From Listeria rocourtiae FSL F6-920 (GTDB lineage Bacteria; Bacillota; Bacilli; Lactobacillales; Listeriaceae): a DNA stretch of 64,000 nucleotides. Below the pieces are notes generated by a model, which was not told where the DNA came from, searched no databases, and saw only the letters and a program-made list of their open reading frames with translations. Below are positions 11,392 through 19,620 of the stretch, one piece after another; position 1 is the stretch's first letter, and each line of letters opens with the position of its first letter. Position numbers and translations under genes: made by a program. The stretch lies in NCBI RefSeq assembly GCF_000525975.1, contig NZ_AODK01000021.1:30539-94538 (forward strand), read 5' to 3'.

Positions 11392-12753
11392 ATGAGTTTA
11401 ATGACAAAGTTTGAACACGGAATGGAGAAAGCACTAGTACCGGTTGCCAACAAATTGAATTCTCAGCGACACATTGCTGCTATTCGTGATGCATTTATTT
11501 TAGTTTTTCCTTTAATCATGGCAGGGTCGATTATTCTTTTAATCAACTTCGCAGTGCTTAGTCCAGATGGTTTTATCGCTAAAATCCTATTCTTAGGTAA
11601 AATTTTCCCGAACCTCGCGGAAGCTCAAGCAATTTTTGCACCAGTTTTGCAAGGTTCCACCAATATTATGGCCATACTTATCACCTTTTTAGTAGCGCGG
11701 AATCTCGCTATCTTTTTCCAGCAAGATGACCTTTTATGCGGTTTGACGGCGATTGGTTCGTTTTTCATTATCTACACACCGTATCTTGTTGTCGATAACC
11801 AAGCTTACATGACTACAAAATTCCTAGGAGCGCAAGGTCTGTTTGTAGCGCTAATCGTTGGTATTATTACTGGGGAAGTTTTCAGCCGTCTTGCACGTGC
11901 ACCGAAACTGACTATCAAAATGCCAGCTCAAGTGCCTCCAGCGGTTTCTCGTTCTTTTAAAGTTCTAATTCCAGTTATTATCGTGATGATTTTGTTCTCT
12001 GTTTTGAACTACTTAATCACACTAATCGCTCCAGAAGGTCTGCATGATCTTGTTTACAAGGTTATTCAATCGCCACTTAAAGATATGGGTACGAACATTT
12101 TTTCTGTCCTGTTACTTGGTATTATCTCTAACTTACTGTGGGTTCTCGGGATTCATGGTCCGAATACAATTGCAGCGATTCGCGATACCATTTTCACAGA
12201 GCCTAATTTGGCAAACCTAAACTATGTAGCAGAGCACGGTTCAGCATGGGGCGCGCCTTATCCAACAACTTGGGCGGGTTTAAATGATGCTTTTGCAAAC
12301 TATGGCGGCTCTGGAATGACGCTCGGCCTTCTAATCGCGATTTTCTTCGCCTCTAAACGTGCCGATCACCGTGATATCGCGAAACTATCGATTGCGCCAG
12401 GCTTATTTAACATTAATGAACCCGTGATTTTCGGTCTTCCAATCGTGCTGAATCCAATTATGGTGATTCCATTCATCTTTGTTCCAGCAATCAACACGTT
12501 AATTGGTTACTTCTTTATTCACTTCAAAATCATTCCACCAATCGCATATCAAGTACCTTGGACAACACCAGGTCCACTGATTCCGTTCCTTGGTACTGGT
12601 GGAAACTGGATAGCACTACTTGTCGGACTACTCTGTTTGGCCGTCGCAACCATCTGTTACCTTCCATTCGTACTCGTATCCAATAAAGTAGCGGCCAGTG
12701 ACGCACAAATGGACGCGAACGCGACAGAATCAGCAGTAGCAACTGAAAAATAG
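11392..12753 (+). CDS. PTS cellobiose/beta-glucoside-type transporter subunit EIIC
   Basis: 453 aa, about ten hydrophobic segments, lactose/cellobiose-family EIIC. The conserved regions LLWVLGIHGPN and NINEPVIFGLPIVLNP (substrate-binding loop with the key Glu) are both present. It imports a beta-glucoside with phosphorylation. No EIIA or EIIB gene is in this cluster, so those subunits must be supplied from elsewhere. Start is the ATG at 11392: the ATG five codons upstream overlaps the GGGGG that serves as ribosome binding site. Confidence 0.92.
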   Translation: MSLMTKFEHGMEKALVPVANKLNSQRHIAAIRDAFILVFPLIMAGSIILLINFAVLSPDGFIAKILFLGKIFPNLAEAQAIFAPVLQGSTNIMAILITFLVARNLAIFFQQDDLLCGLTAIGSFFIIYTPYLVVDNQAYMTTKFLGAQGLFVALIVGIITGEVFSRLARAPKLTIKMPAQVPPAVSRSFKVLIPVIIVMILFSVLNYLITLIAPEGLHDLVYKVIQSPLKDMGTNIFSVLLLGIISNLLWVLGIHGPNTIAAIRDTIFTEPNLANLNYVAEHGSAWGAPYPTTWAGLNDAFANYGGSGMTLGLLIAIFFASKRADHRDIAKLSIAPGLFNINEPVIFGLPIVLNPIMVIPFIFVPAINTLIGYFFIHFKIIPPIAYQVPWTTPGPLIPFLGTGGNWIALLVGLLCLAVATICYLPFVLVSNKVAASDAQMDANATESAVATEK

Positions 12754-12765
12754 GAGTTGAAAAAT

Positions 12766-13657
12766 TTGAAAACCATTGCAGCTTTTGATATCGGCGGAAC
12801 AACCTTGAAAATGGGGCTTGTTTCGAGTGAAGGCAATATTATTCAGCACGAAAAAATAACAATCCCTAATTTTGACGGTGAACTGATATTAGCAGGGATT
12901 TCAGAGTATACAAAAAAAACACGATGTAGCAGGCGTTGCAATCAGCGCGCCTGGCTATATCAATCCAAAAACTGGTTTTATCACGATGGGTGGAGCGATT
13001 CGAGCTTTCGATAACTTTCCCCTTCGCGAATACTTAGAAGAAAAAACAGGTCTTCCTGTAACCGTTGAAAACGATGCTAATTGTGTCGCCCTATGCGAAA
13101 AATGGGTTGGTGGGGCGCAGGATTTAGAGAATTTTCTATGTATGACAATCGGAACAGGCATCGGTGGCGGTATTTTTATTGATGGCAAATTGTACAGTGG
13201 TTCTAGGTTTCGCGCTGGCGAGTTTGGCTACCTATTTAGCGATCGACCTGGCAGCTACGAACCTGGAAGATACACTATGAATCAAACAACAACCATGCTC
13301 GTTTTACGTCGCCAATATGCAGCGCACAAGGGCAAAAACCTAAACGAAGTCACTGGTGAAGAAATTTTTGCAGCTTATGACAGCCATGATCCTATCGCTA
13401 AAAAACTGATTCACGATTTCTACAACGGTCTTTGCGCTGGCTTATACAATTTGATTTACTGTTTCGACCCAAGCCATATTTTCATTGGTGGCGGCATTAC
13501 AGATAGATCAACGTTCCTTGCCGAGCTCAAACACCACATGGCCTTCTTCGGTTTACGTGACACTGAGCTCGAAATCGTAACAAACAAAAACCAAGCCGGC
13601 TTACTTGGGGCAGTATATCATCATTTGTCAAGAGTGCAACGAGTATGTAATCCTTAA
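12766..13657 (+). CDS. ROK-family sugar kinase (frameshifted)
   Basis: About 296 aa once one A is removed from the A8 run at 12912-12919. The N-terminus AAFDIGGTTLK is the ATP-binding phosphate-1 motif. The second frame continues with GVAISAPGYI, ENDANCVAL (catalytic Asp) and TIGTGIGGGIFIDGKLYSG. The usual cysteine zinc motif of ROK repressors is not evident, and there is no N-terminal HTH, so it is a kinase, probably for glucose or a beta-glucoside. TTG at 12766 follows AGGAGTT, 12 bp after the EIIC stop, so it belongs to the same operon. Confidence 0.85.
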
Positions 13658-13665
13658 TTAAAAAT

Positions 13666-13699
13666 AGTAGGTAAAGCCATGGCCGTGGTTTTACCTACT
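13666..13699. terminator. Bidirectional terminator, ROK kinase / RpiR regulator
   Basis: AGTAGGTAAAGCCA pairs with TGGTTTTACCTACT (one wobble) around a six-base loop. A-rich sequence lies before it and T-rich after it, between the convergent genes. Confidence 0.7.
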
Positions 13700-13717
13700 C
13701 ATCTTAGTATGTTTCTT

Positions 13718-14446
13718 TTATATTTGGTGTCTATTATATGTTTTTTTTGCCATCGCTTCTAATAAAAATAAAACTGGAATCTGTGTTGTAATATTCGTCT
13801 CATGGATCATTTCTTGAGTCACAAAATAAGGAATATTAACATCAGATAACCCTGCCAACGTGCTTTTACTAGAATTCGTAATGCTGATAATTTTGCTCCC
13901 ATACTGCTTCATGTTCTGCGCCTGCAAAATAACCTGTGGCGTCTCCCCCGAAACTGACAAAATTACCATCACCGCATTATCAAATTGCTGTGCTGCATTT
14001 GGATAAAACGGGTCCTTAATATAAAACGTCCGCTTCTGTAAATTTGAGAAAAAACGCGAGCCATATTCTGCGAGAATTCCTGATGTTCCAATACCAACAA
14101 ATACAACCAACTGCGCGTCATCAATAATGTCCACAGCCTTATCTAAACTCACATCGTAATCCCGACGCATTGTCCGCTCAAAAAACTCCTCCAAAACTTC
14201 AATCGTATCCGCTGTCCTCGTCTTCGTTTTCTCCTTTGATGCCTGTTTCAACTGCACCTTAAACTCCGAAAACCCATCATAACCCAGTTTCCTTGAAAAG
14301 CGAACAATCGAAGCTGCCGAGACATGCGTTTCATCTGCCAACTCTCGAACCCGCATGTACATCACCTTATCTCGATTGTCCATTATGTATCTGTATAAAT
14401 GCAACTCCGTCTCAGTAAACTTACTCACGATTTCATAAGGAAACAT
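13718..14446 (-). CDS. RpiR/MurR-family transcriptional regulator
   Basis: 242 aa. An N-terminal HTH_6 domain (ADETHVSAASIVRFSRKLGYDGFSEFK, residues about 38-65) is followed by a SIS sugar-phosphate-binding domain (FVGIGTSGILAEYGSRFF; VMVILSVSGETPQ). It is expected to sense a phosphorylated sugar and control the adjacent glucosidase-EIIC-ROK operon, transcribed convergently. The start ATG is at 14446. Confidence 0.9.
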   Translation of the reverse strand: MFPYEIVSKFTETELHLYRYIMDNRDKVMYMRVRELADETHVSAASIVRFSRKLGYDGFSEFKVQLKQASKEKTKTRTADTIEVLEEFFERTMRRDYDVSLDKAVDIIDDAQLVVFVGIGTSGILAEYGSRFFSNLQKRTFYIKDPFYPNAAQQFDNAVMVILSVSGETPQVILQAQNMKQYGSKIISITNSSKSTLAGLSDVNIPYFVTQEMIHETNITTQIPVLFLLEAMAKKTYNRHQI

Positions 14447-14519
14447 TCATTACCCACCCTTTCAAATAAAGGTTTCACGACTTCATTATGTCACATTCCA
14501 AAATGAAAAGCTAGCCGTT

Positions 14520-14533
14520 ATTTCCCGGGAAAT
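14520..14533. promoter_or_regulatory. Noc-binding site (NBS)
   Basis: ATTTCCCGGGAAAT is an exact match to the consensus bound by the nucleoid occlusion protein Noc, here extended to an 18-bp palindrome (TTATTTCCCGGGAAATAA). It sits between the RpiR and Nudix genes. noc itself is in the window at about 33 kb. Confidence 0.75.
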
Positions 14534-14546
14534 AATTTACCATTGC

Positions 14547-15161
14547 CTATAATATTCCCCGTAACTCCATCGCATCGACCAATTTCCCATAATAATTATT
14601 TTCTTCCAGTGTAAACTGACGCATCCCCAACACCTCGTTTACAACCTCAATCCCATCATCACGTAGCTTAAACCCCTCCACGCGGAGTCCGTTCGATTCC
14701 CCTTTAAAAAATAATCGAAACTCTTGCAAATCCGCCGTCACCATTCCGCCAACCTCATCCTCCTGCAACTTGAAATCTGCCAAATTTCCAGCAAAACGAT
14801 ACAAAAAAACATGGCAAAACTCGCAATCCACAAATCCTGGAGAAACATAACTCGTATCAATCACACCCAAAGAAACCATCTCATCCATTTTCACATCGAT
14901 TCCAAGCTCCTCTTTCACCTCACGAACCCCATCCAAAACCGTCTCATTCTCCATCAAATGCCCAGCAGCCGTAATATCATAAAGCCCAGCAAAATCCTTC
15001 TTCTGTTCACTTCGATACTGAATATAAATCCGCGTCAAATCCTCTGAAACAAACCAGCAATGAAATGTCTCATGCCATAAACCCTTGTGATGCACATCAT
15101 CTCGACTCGCTGTCCCAATTTGCTGATGCTCCACGTTAAAAATTTTTAACTTTTCTACCAC
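14547..15161 (-). CDS. Nudix hydrolase (IDI/COG1443-like)
   Basis: About 204 aa. The N-terminal region with GLWHETFHCWFV and a Nudix box of the form GxxxxEV-x-EELGI (from about residue 72) are typical of the isopentenyl-diphosphate isomerase-like Nudix group seen in Listeria. The substrate is not predictable. The chosen start is GTG at 15161 behind GGGGGAATTATA; six further upstream codons from an ATG overlap that ribosome binding site. Confidence 0.8.
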   Translation of the reverse strand: MVEKLKIFNVEHQQIGTASRDDVHHKGLWHETFHCWFVSEDLTRIYIQYRSEQKKDFAGLYDITAAGHLMENETVLDGVREVKEELGIDVKMDEMVSLGVIDTSYVSPGFVDCEFCHVFLYRFAGNLADFKLQEDEVGGMVTADLQEFRLFFKGESNGLRVEGFKLRDDGIEVVNEVLGMRQFTLEENNYYGKLVDAMELRGIL

Positions 15162-15184
15162 TATAATTCCCCCATCCATTAAAA

Positions 15185-15211
15185 GATGCTGCCCTAACTA
15201 AGAACAGCATC
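15185..15211. terminator. Hairpin between Nudix and DUF1129 genes
   Basis: GATGCTG and CAGCATC form a stem with a 13-base loop just after the DUF1129 stop, with further weak pairing outside. It is probably the terminator of the DUF1129 gene. Confidence 0.5.
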
Positions 15212-15217
15212 GACATC

Positions 15218-15877
15218 TTATAAATTCGGAATATTTTTCTTCTTCTTCAAGTAGAAACGCAATGCTAATAGCGCCGCCCCAACAATAACCGTTGGATACG
15301 GATCTAGCGCCACATTCCATTTCGCTGGAACAATCACTTGCACGACTGTCATAATCGTCATCCACACAAGAATAACAATCATCGCAATCAAGAGATACTT
15401 CCACGTTCCACCTTTTTCACCTTGACGCATAGCACCTGCATATTTACGCAATACCATCATCGCTCCACCACCGACAAGGAAGGTCACGAATAGGACAGCC
15501 AAACCTAGTGTCTGCCCTTGGAAAATCGCACTCACACCACTGATTAGCATCATCGCACCAAGTACGAGCAAACCACCATCCAGTGCAATCCACCATTTAC
15601 CAGCAGTTTCACCAACTGGTGCTGCTTTTACAGTCAAAGCTTTCACGTATTCTGTAGGCGTCACATCGAATAATTTCCGCGCTGTCACACCTTGTTTTTG
15701 ATTTTCAAGTACTTTCTCCGTCATTTCATAGATCAAATTCGCCTGCTGCTCCTCACCATATTGTCCCAAATCGCGAAGGTGCTTCTCCACTTCTTGGATA
15801 TATTGCAAATTGCGCTTCGTCAAATTCGTCTTCATCTCGCCAATCTCAGGCTTCACTGTTTCTGCTTCTGTTGTCAC
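15218..15877 (-). CDS. DUF1129 family membrane protein
   Basis: 219 aa. A soluble N-terminal helical region (LTKRNLQYIQEVEKHL...) with the P-T-E-Y-V pattern is followed by four or more hydrophobic helices. Such proteins often sit beside PadR or GntR regulators and are presumed to be membrane-associated. Start is GTG at 15877 behind GAGGATTTT. It follows the ABC operon in the same direction with a 76-bp gap. The function is unknown. Confidence 0.8.
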   Translation of the reverse strand: MTTEAETVKPEIGEMKTNLTKRNLQYIQEVEKHLRDLGQYGEEQQANLIYEMTEKVLENQKQGVTARKLFDVTPTEYVKALTVKAAPVGETAGKWWIALDGGLLVLGAMMLISGVSAIFQGQTLGLAVLFVTFLVGGGAMMVLRKYAGAMRQGEKGGTWKYLLIAMIVILVWMTIMTVVQVIVPAKWNVALDPYPTVIVGAALLALRFYLKKKKNIPNL

Positions 15878-15953
15878 CTATAAAATCCTCCCTCAAACAT
15901 ACTACCTCTATTATAACCCAATATACTCCCAGTAGAAATATATTTATAAAAAA

Positions 15954-17051
15954 TTACGAACGTTTCCCGTAAAAAAACCGAGCTCCCGCAAATATAGAAA
16001 CAATTACACTCACACTAAAAATCAACCAAAATACAACTAACCCTATCATCCCAGATAAATTCACAAAATCCTGAACCATATTCGCTACAAACATCCCGAC
16101 CAAAGTTGCTAAACTAATAAGTCCCCAAACCCGCATTTCCGGAAAAACAAATAATTTCCCACTCGTCTCAAGCGATTCCCGTTCCGCAACCACGCTCGCA
16201 AAAGCAAGAAGCCCAGCCAACAATCCAAGTTGCAATAATAATGGTCCATAGGCAGGTCGAATAAATCCCAGCGGCTCCAAAACTCGTAAATAATCACCCA
16301 CATACGGTAAATCCAGCGATGCACCTTTATTTATAAAGTCAGTAATATGAACTACAAACGCTAAAATCGTGCTCGGCAACAATACCAAACCCGCAGTCGC
16401 TAAAATTCCACCCAACGGCGAACCAATCACGTACCCCACAACAATTGGAAGCAAAAACAATAACAAATACGCCAACCAACTTCCCAAAACATCCATTATC
16501 AATTTTTGCTGATGAAAATCAATGAATTCTGTCGGAACCTGCGAAGAAAAATACCACAACCCCAGTCCCAAACTCACAAAATAACTCACCGTAATCACTG
16601 CAAAACCAAGCAATACCTTAACACCTAGAATCGCCTTTTTAGAATAAGGAATCACCGCTGTAAAATGATTCCCACGCGTATACCGCTCCAAAATCACCGA
16701 ACAAATACCCAAAATCACCGACAATACAAGCGTCATCGTAAATGGCAGACTCACCATAAAGCTAAAGAAAAAATAGGTATATTGATTCGCGCTTTCCGAC
16801 AAATTTGTCTCATACGCCAAATAACGCACCGTCAAATCATCCCGAATCTCTTGCTTCGTCATCGCAAAATCCGGGTCTACCTCCTGCTCTAATTGAAAGT
16901 CCTCCGATTTATAATGCATCTGATTCTTATTCCAAGTATTTGCCTCATTTACCAACCCAACGAAAAAGGCTAACAAAAACACTAGAAAAACAAGCGGAAC
17001 AACCCACCTTATTCCCCGCCACTCCTTATACCACAACCCTTTTTGCCACAT
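15954..17051 (-). CDS. ABC-2-type transporter permease (YtrC/YtrD-like)
   Basis: 365 aa with about six transmembrane helices and one extracellular loop after the first helix. The start MWQKGLWYKEWRG is like that of the other permease here (MFSKRLWMKESRS), so the two are paralogues. It is the last gene of the GntR-ATPase-permease-permease operon, 10 bp after the preceding gene. The substrate is unknown; related B. subtilis Ytr systems respond to cell-wall antibiotics. Confidence 0.82.
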   Translation of the reverse strand: MWQKGLWYKEWRGIRWVVPLVFLVFLLAFFVGLVNEANTWNKNQMHYKSEDFQLEQEVDPDFAMTKQEIRDDLTVRYLAYETNLSESANQYTYFFFSFMVSLPFTMTLVLSVILGICSVILERYTRGNHFTAVIPYSKKAILGVKVLLGFAVITVSYFVSLGLGLWYFSSQVPTEFIDFHQQKLIMDVLGSWLAYLLLFLLPIVVGYVIGSPLGGILATAGLVLLPSTILAFVVHITDFINKGASLDLPYVGDYLRVLEPLGFIRPAYGPLLLQLGLLAGLLAFASVVAERESLETSGKLFVFPEMRVWGLISLATLVGMFVANMVQDFVNLSGMIGLVVFWLIFSVSVIVSIFAGARFFYGKRS

Positions 17052-17061
17052 AAAACCGCCC

Positions 17062-18148
17062 CTATCTCCGAATCCACGTATTTCTGTAAAGCACCATATA
17101 ACAAATCACTAAGCACCCAATAAACGATCCCGCTAATATAATGAGAAAAGTCATCATCGAAGGTAGCTCCGCCCGTCCATCACTAAACCAAAAATTAGCA
17201 ACTAAAATAGCTCCACCAAATGAAACTAAAATCGCACACGAAACACGTAAATAAGAAAACGCCAAAACCTTTCCATTATTCTCAATTGAATATCGCTTAT
17301 AGAAAAAATACCGAACCCACCCCAAACAAAACTAGTAAAATCAGTTGCAAAATAAACGGCCCATACTCAAACTCACTATTTCCAAAAATAACAAACACAT
17401 TTGCATACGATGTCCAATTCGCAAATTTATCCAAGCTGGTATCTGGGTACAATAACTGCATTAAAATAAACCACACTGTGTAAATATACCTTGGCATAAC
17501 CGTAATAATCAATAGCGTAATAACAGTCGCCAATAACTCACCCATAATCGTTCCAACGAAAACAGCTAGCACAAAAAGCAACAAAAACGTCCCTAAATTC
17601 CCAAACAATCCCAAGTATACTTTTTGCATATCTAAATCAATAAAATCGCTAGGTATTACCAAAAACAAATGCCTCAGTCCCAGCCACAAACTAATCCCAT
17701 AAGCTACCGTGATGGACAGGCATCCCAACAATAGCTTCACGCCAATCATACTACTGCGCTTAAACGGTGCCGCCAGCGAAAAATGATCCTTCCTCGTATA
17801 ACGCTCCCAGCTAACCATCGCCAACCCCAAAATCACGACCAAAATACTAAGCGCAAAATAAGACCTTGACATCGTGTATTGCGTTGAAAATTTATCCTCA
17901 GGGAATCCTGTTGTAAAATGGCTCAATGTCAAACTAGTCTTTACCTGCTCTGGAGTCATTTTACCATCACCATCTGCACGCTGTTGCTCTTGAAATCCAT
18001 CTGACTGAAAATAATCATATTGCATCTGCCAATCCTTAGCATCCGAGTAAAGCCCACCAGTTTGTGCGTAAAGAAAGCCTAACACTAGAATTATCACAAT
18101 CCACCACACACTGCGCGACTCTTTCATCCACAAACGCTTACTAAACAA
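17062..18148 (-). CDS. ABC-2-type transporter permease (frameshifted)
   Basis: About 361 aa when one base is removed from the run of six at 17303-17308. The first frame ends in VFFL and the second resumes as FYKRYSIENNGKVLAFSYLRVSC with the last helices. It has six predicted helices and is a paralogue of the downstream permease. It starts 14 bp after the ATPase stop. Confidence 0.8.
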
Positions 18149-18161
18149 TGCTCCTCACCCC

Positions 18162-19049
18162 TCAAATCTCGTAGTAGTCCACCTTATCATCAGAAAGCCT
18201 AATTGTGAAAACATCCTCCATCGTAATTGCCATTTCCTGATACAAAATTGGCTCCACAAGCTTTAGCCTACTAACGAAATCATCCGTATTTTCAGTTACC
18301 AGCAATGTATAAATTCGTCCATTCCGTTGCAAAAGCTCAGATTCCTCTTTCACAAACGCAGGCACATGCTTTGACTTAAATGCTACTTGAATCTTAAGCG
18401 CAGTATCACGTAACGCCTCCAAATAATAATCCAGCTCAAGCGATGTTCCTTTTAAAACCAACACCCGATCCGCCACCATCTCTAGCTCATCCAAGCGATG
18501 CGATGCAATCAACACACTCGTTTTACGATCCGCAACCGTCTCCAAAATAAATTGCAACAACTGCTTCTTAACAATTACATCCAGGCCGTCCAGCGGTTCA
18601 TCCAGCAATAAATAGCGTACATCTAAAGAAAATGCTAGTATCATAAAAAAGAGCGCTTTACGTCCCTTTGAAAACGACATCACTTTCGCTTTTGTTGGCA
18701 ATTCAAAACGCTCCATTAACGTATTAAAAAATTCTTCATCAAACGTCGCATATACATTTTTATAAATTTTTACGACCGCTTTTACACTATACGTATTAAA
18801 ATAATTCATGTTATCTTCCAAAAAGAAAATATTCTTCTTCAAAGCCGGGTTTTTGCGTAAATCTTGTCCATCCAGCATCACTTGACCAGCATCTGCTAAG
18901 TACATACCTGCAATGATTGAGAACAGCGTCGTTTTCCCCACACCATTGCGCCCAATCAACGCCGTAATTTCACCTGCTTTCAACTCAAATGAAATATTCT
19001 CTAGCACCAAATTACCCTCAATTCGCTTTGTGATTCTATCAATAATCAT
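18162..19049 (-). CDS. ABC transporter ATP-binding protein (YtrB-like)
   Basis: 295 aa. Walker A is GRNGVGKTT, and the Walker B region is YLLLDEPLDGLD. The signature is degenerate (MSFSKGRKALF in place of LSGGQ), as in the YtrB/YxlF group. It supplies ATPase activity to the two permeases downstream. It starts 5 bp after the GntR gene stop. Confidence 0.9.
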   Translation of the reverse strand: MIIDRITKRIEGNLVLENISFELKAGEITALIGRNGVGKTTLFSIIAGMYLADAGQVMLDGQDLRKNPALKKNIFFLEDNMNYFNTYSVKAVVKIYKNVYATFDEEFFNTLMERFELPTKAKVMSFSKGRKALFFMILAFSLDVRYLLLDEPLDGLDVIVKKQLLQFILETVADRKTSVLIASHRLDELEMVADRVLVLKGTSLELDYYLEALRDTALKIQVAFKSKHVPAFVKEESELLQRNGRIYTLLVTENTDDFVSRLKLVEPILYQEMAITMEDVFTIRLSDDKVDYYEI

Positions 19050-19054
19050 CTATT

Positions 19055-19432
19055 CTAACCCTCCAATCTCGTATAGCACTCTCCAATCAAATCCTGTAGC
19101 TCCTGCTCCTCAATTCGCAAATAATTCGCTTCCAAAACCAATTCCTCTAAATTCCGTTTAAACAAAGCAAGCGCCTCTTTATTTGGGTTATTGTCATTAA
19201 CAAACGCTACATACGAACCCTTTCCAAGCTTGGTCTCGATAACTCCCAATCGCTCTAATTCCTTGTACGCCTTTCCCACTGTATTTGGATTCACTAAGAT
19301 ATGTGTCGACATTTCACGAACACTCATCAACTTGTCACCTGGTTGCAAAACGCCACTGATGCAATAGCCTCTAATTAGGGCCACAATTTGCTCATAAATC
19401 GGAACATGACTTTGAGAATTTAACGTATACAT
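19055..19432 (-). CDS. GntR-family regulator, YtrA subfamily
   Basis: About 125 aa. An N-terminal winged HTH (VPIYEQIVALIRGYCISGVLQPGDKL; SVREMSTHILVNPNTVGKAYKELERLG) is followed only by a short helical dimerisation tail, which defines the YtrA type. It is the first gene of the ABC operon and is probably its autoregulated repressor. The start is the ATG at 19432 behind GAGGAG; an upstream ATG in frame overlaps that site. Confidence 0.9.
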   Translation of the reverse strand: MYTLNSQSHVPIYEQIVALIRGYCISGVLQPGDKLMSVREMSTHILVNPNTVGKAYKELERLGVIETKLGKGSYVAFVNDNNPNKEALALFKRNLEELVLEANYLRIEEQELQDLIGECYTRLEG

Positions 19433-19620
19433 CTCAATCACTCTCCTCATGTGTACTATTGTAACTAGGACACTTCGAAAAGTAAAGTTTTTAATGACAA
19501 ATGTTTCAAATACATTTCAGTAGTGTAATATTAGTAATCTAAAACCATTTTCTATACTATTGACATTAATTATTGTAAGATAAAGCTATTGAACAAAATG
19601 GACTACAAGAAGGTGAAATC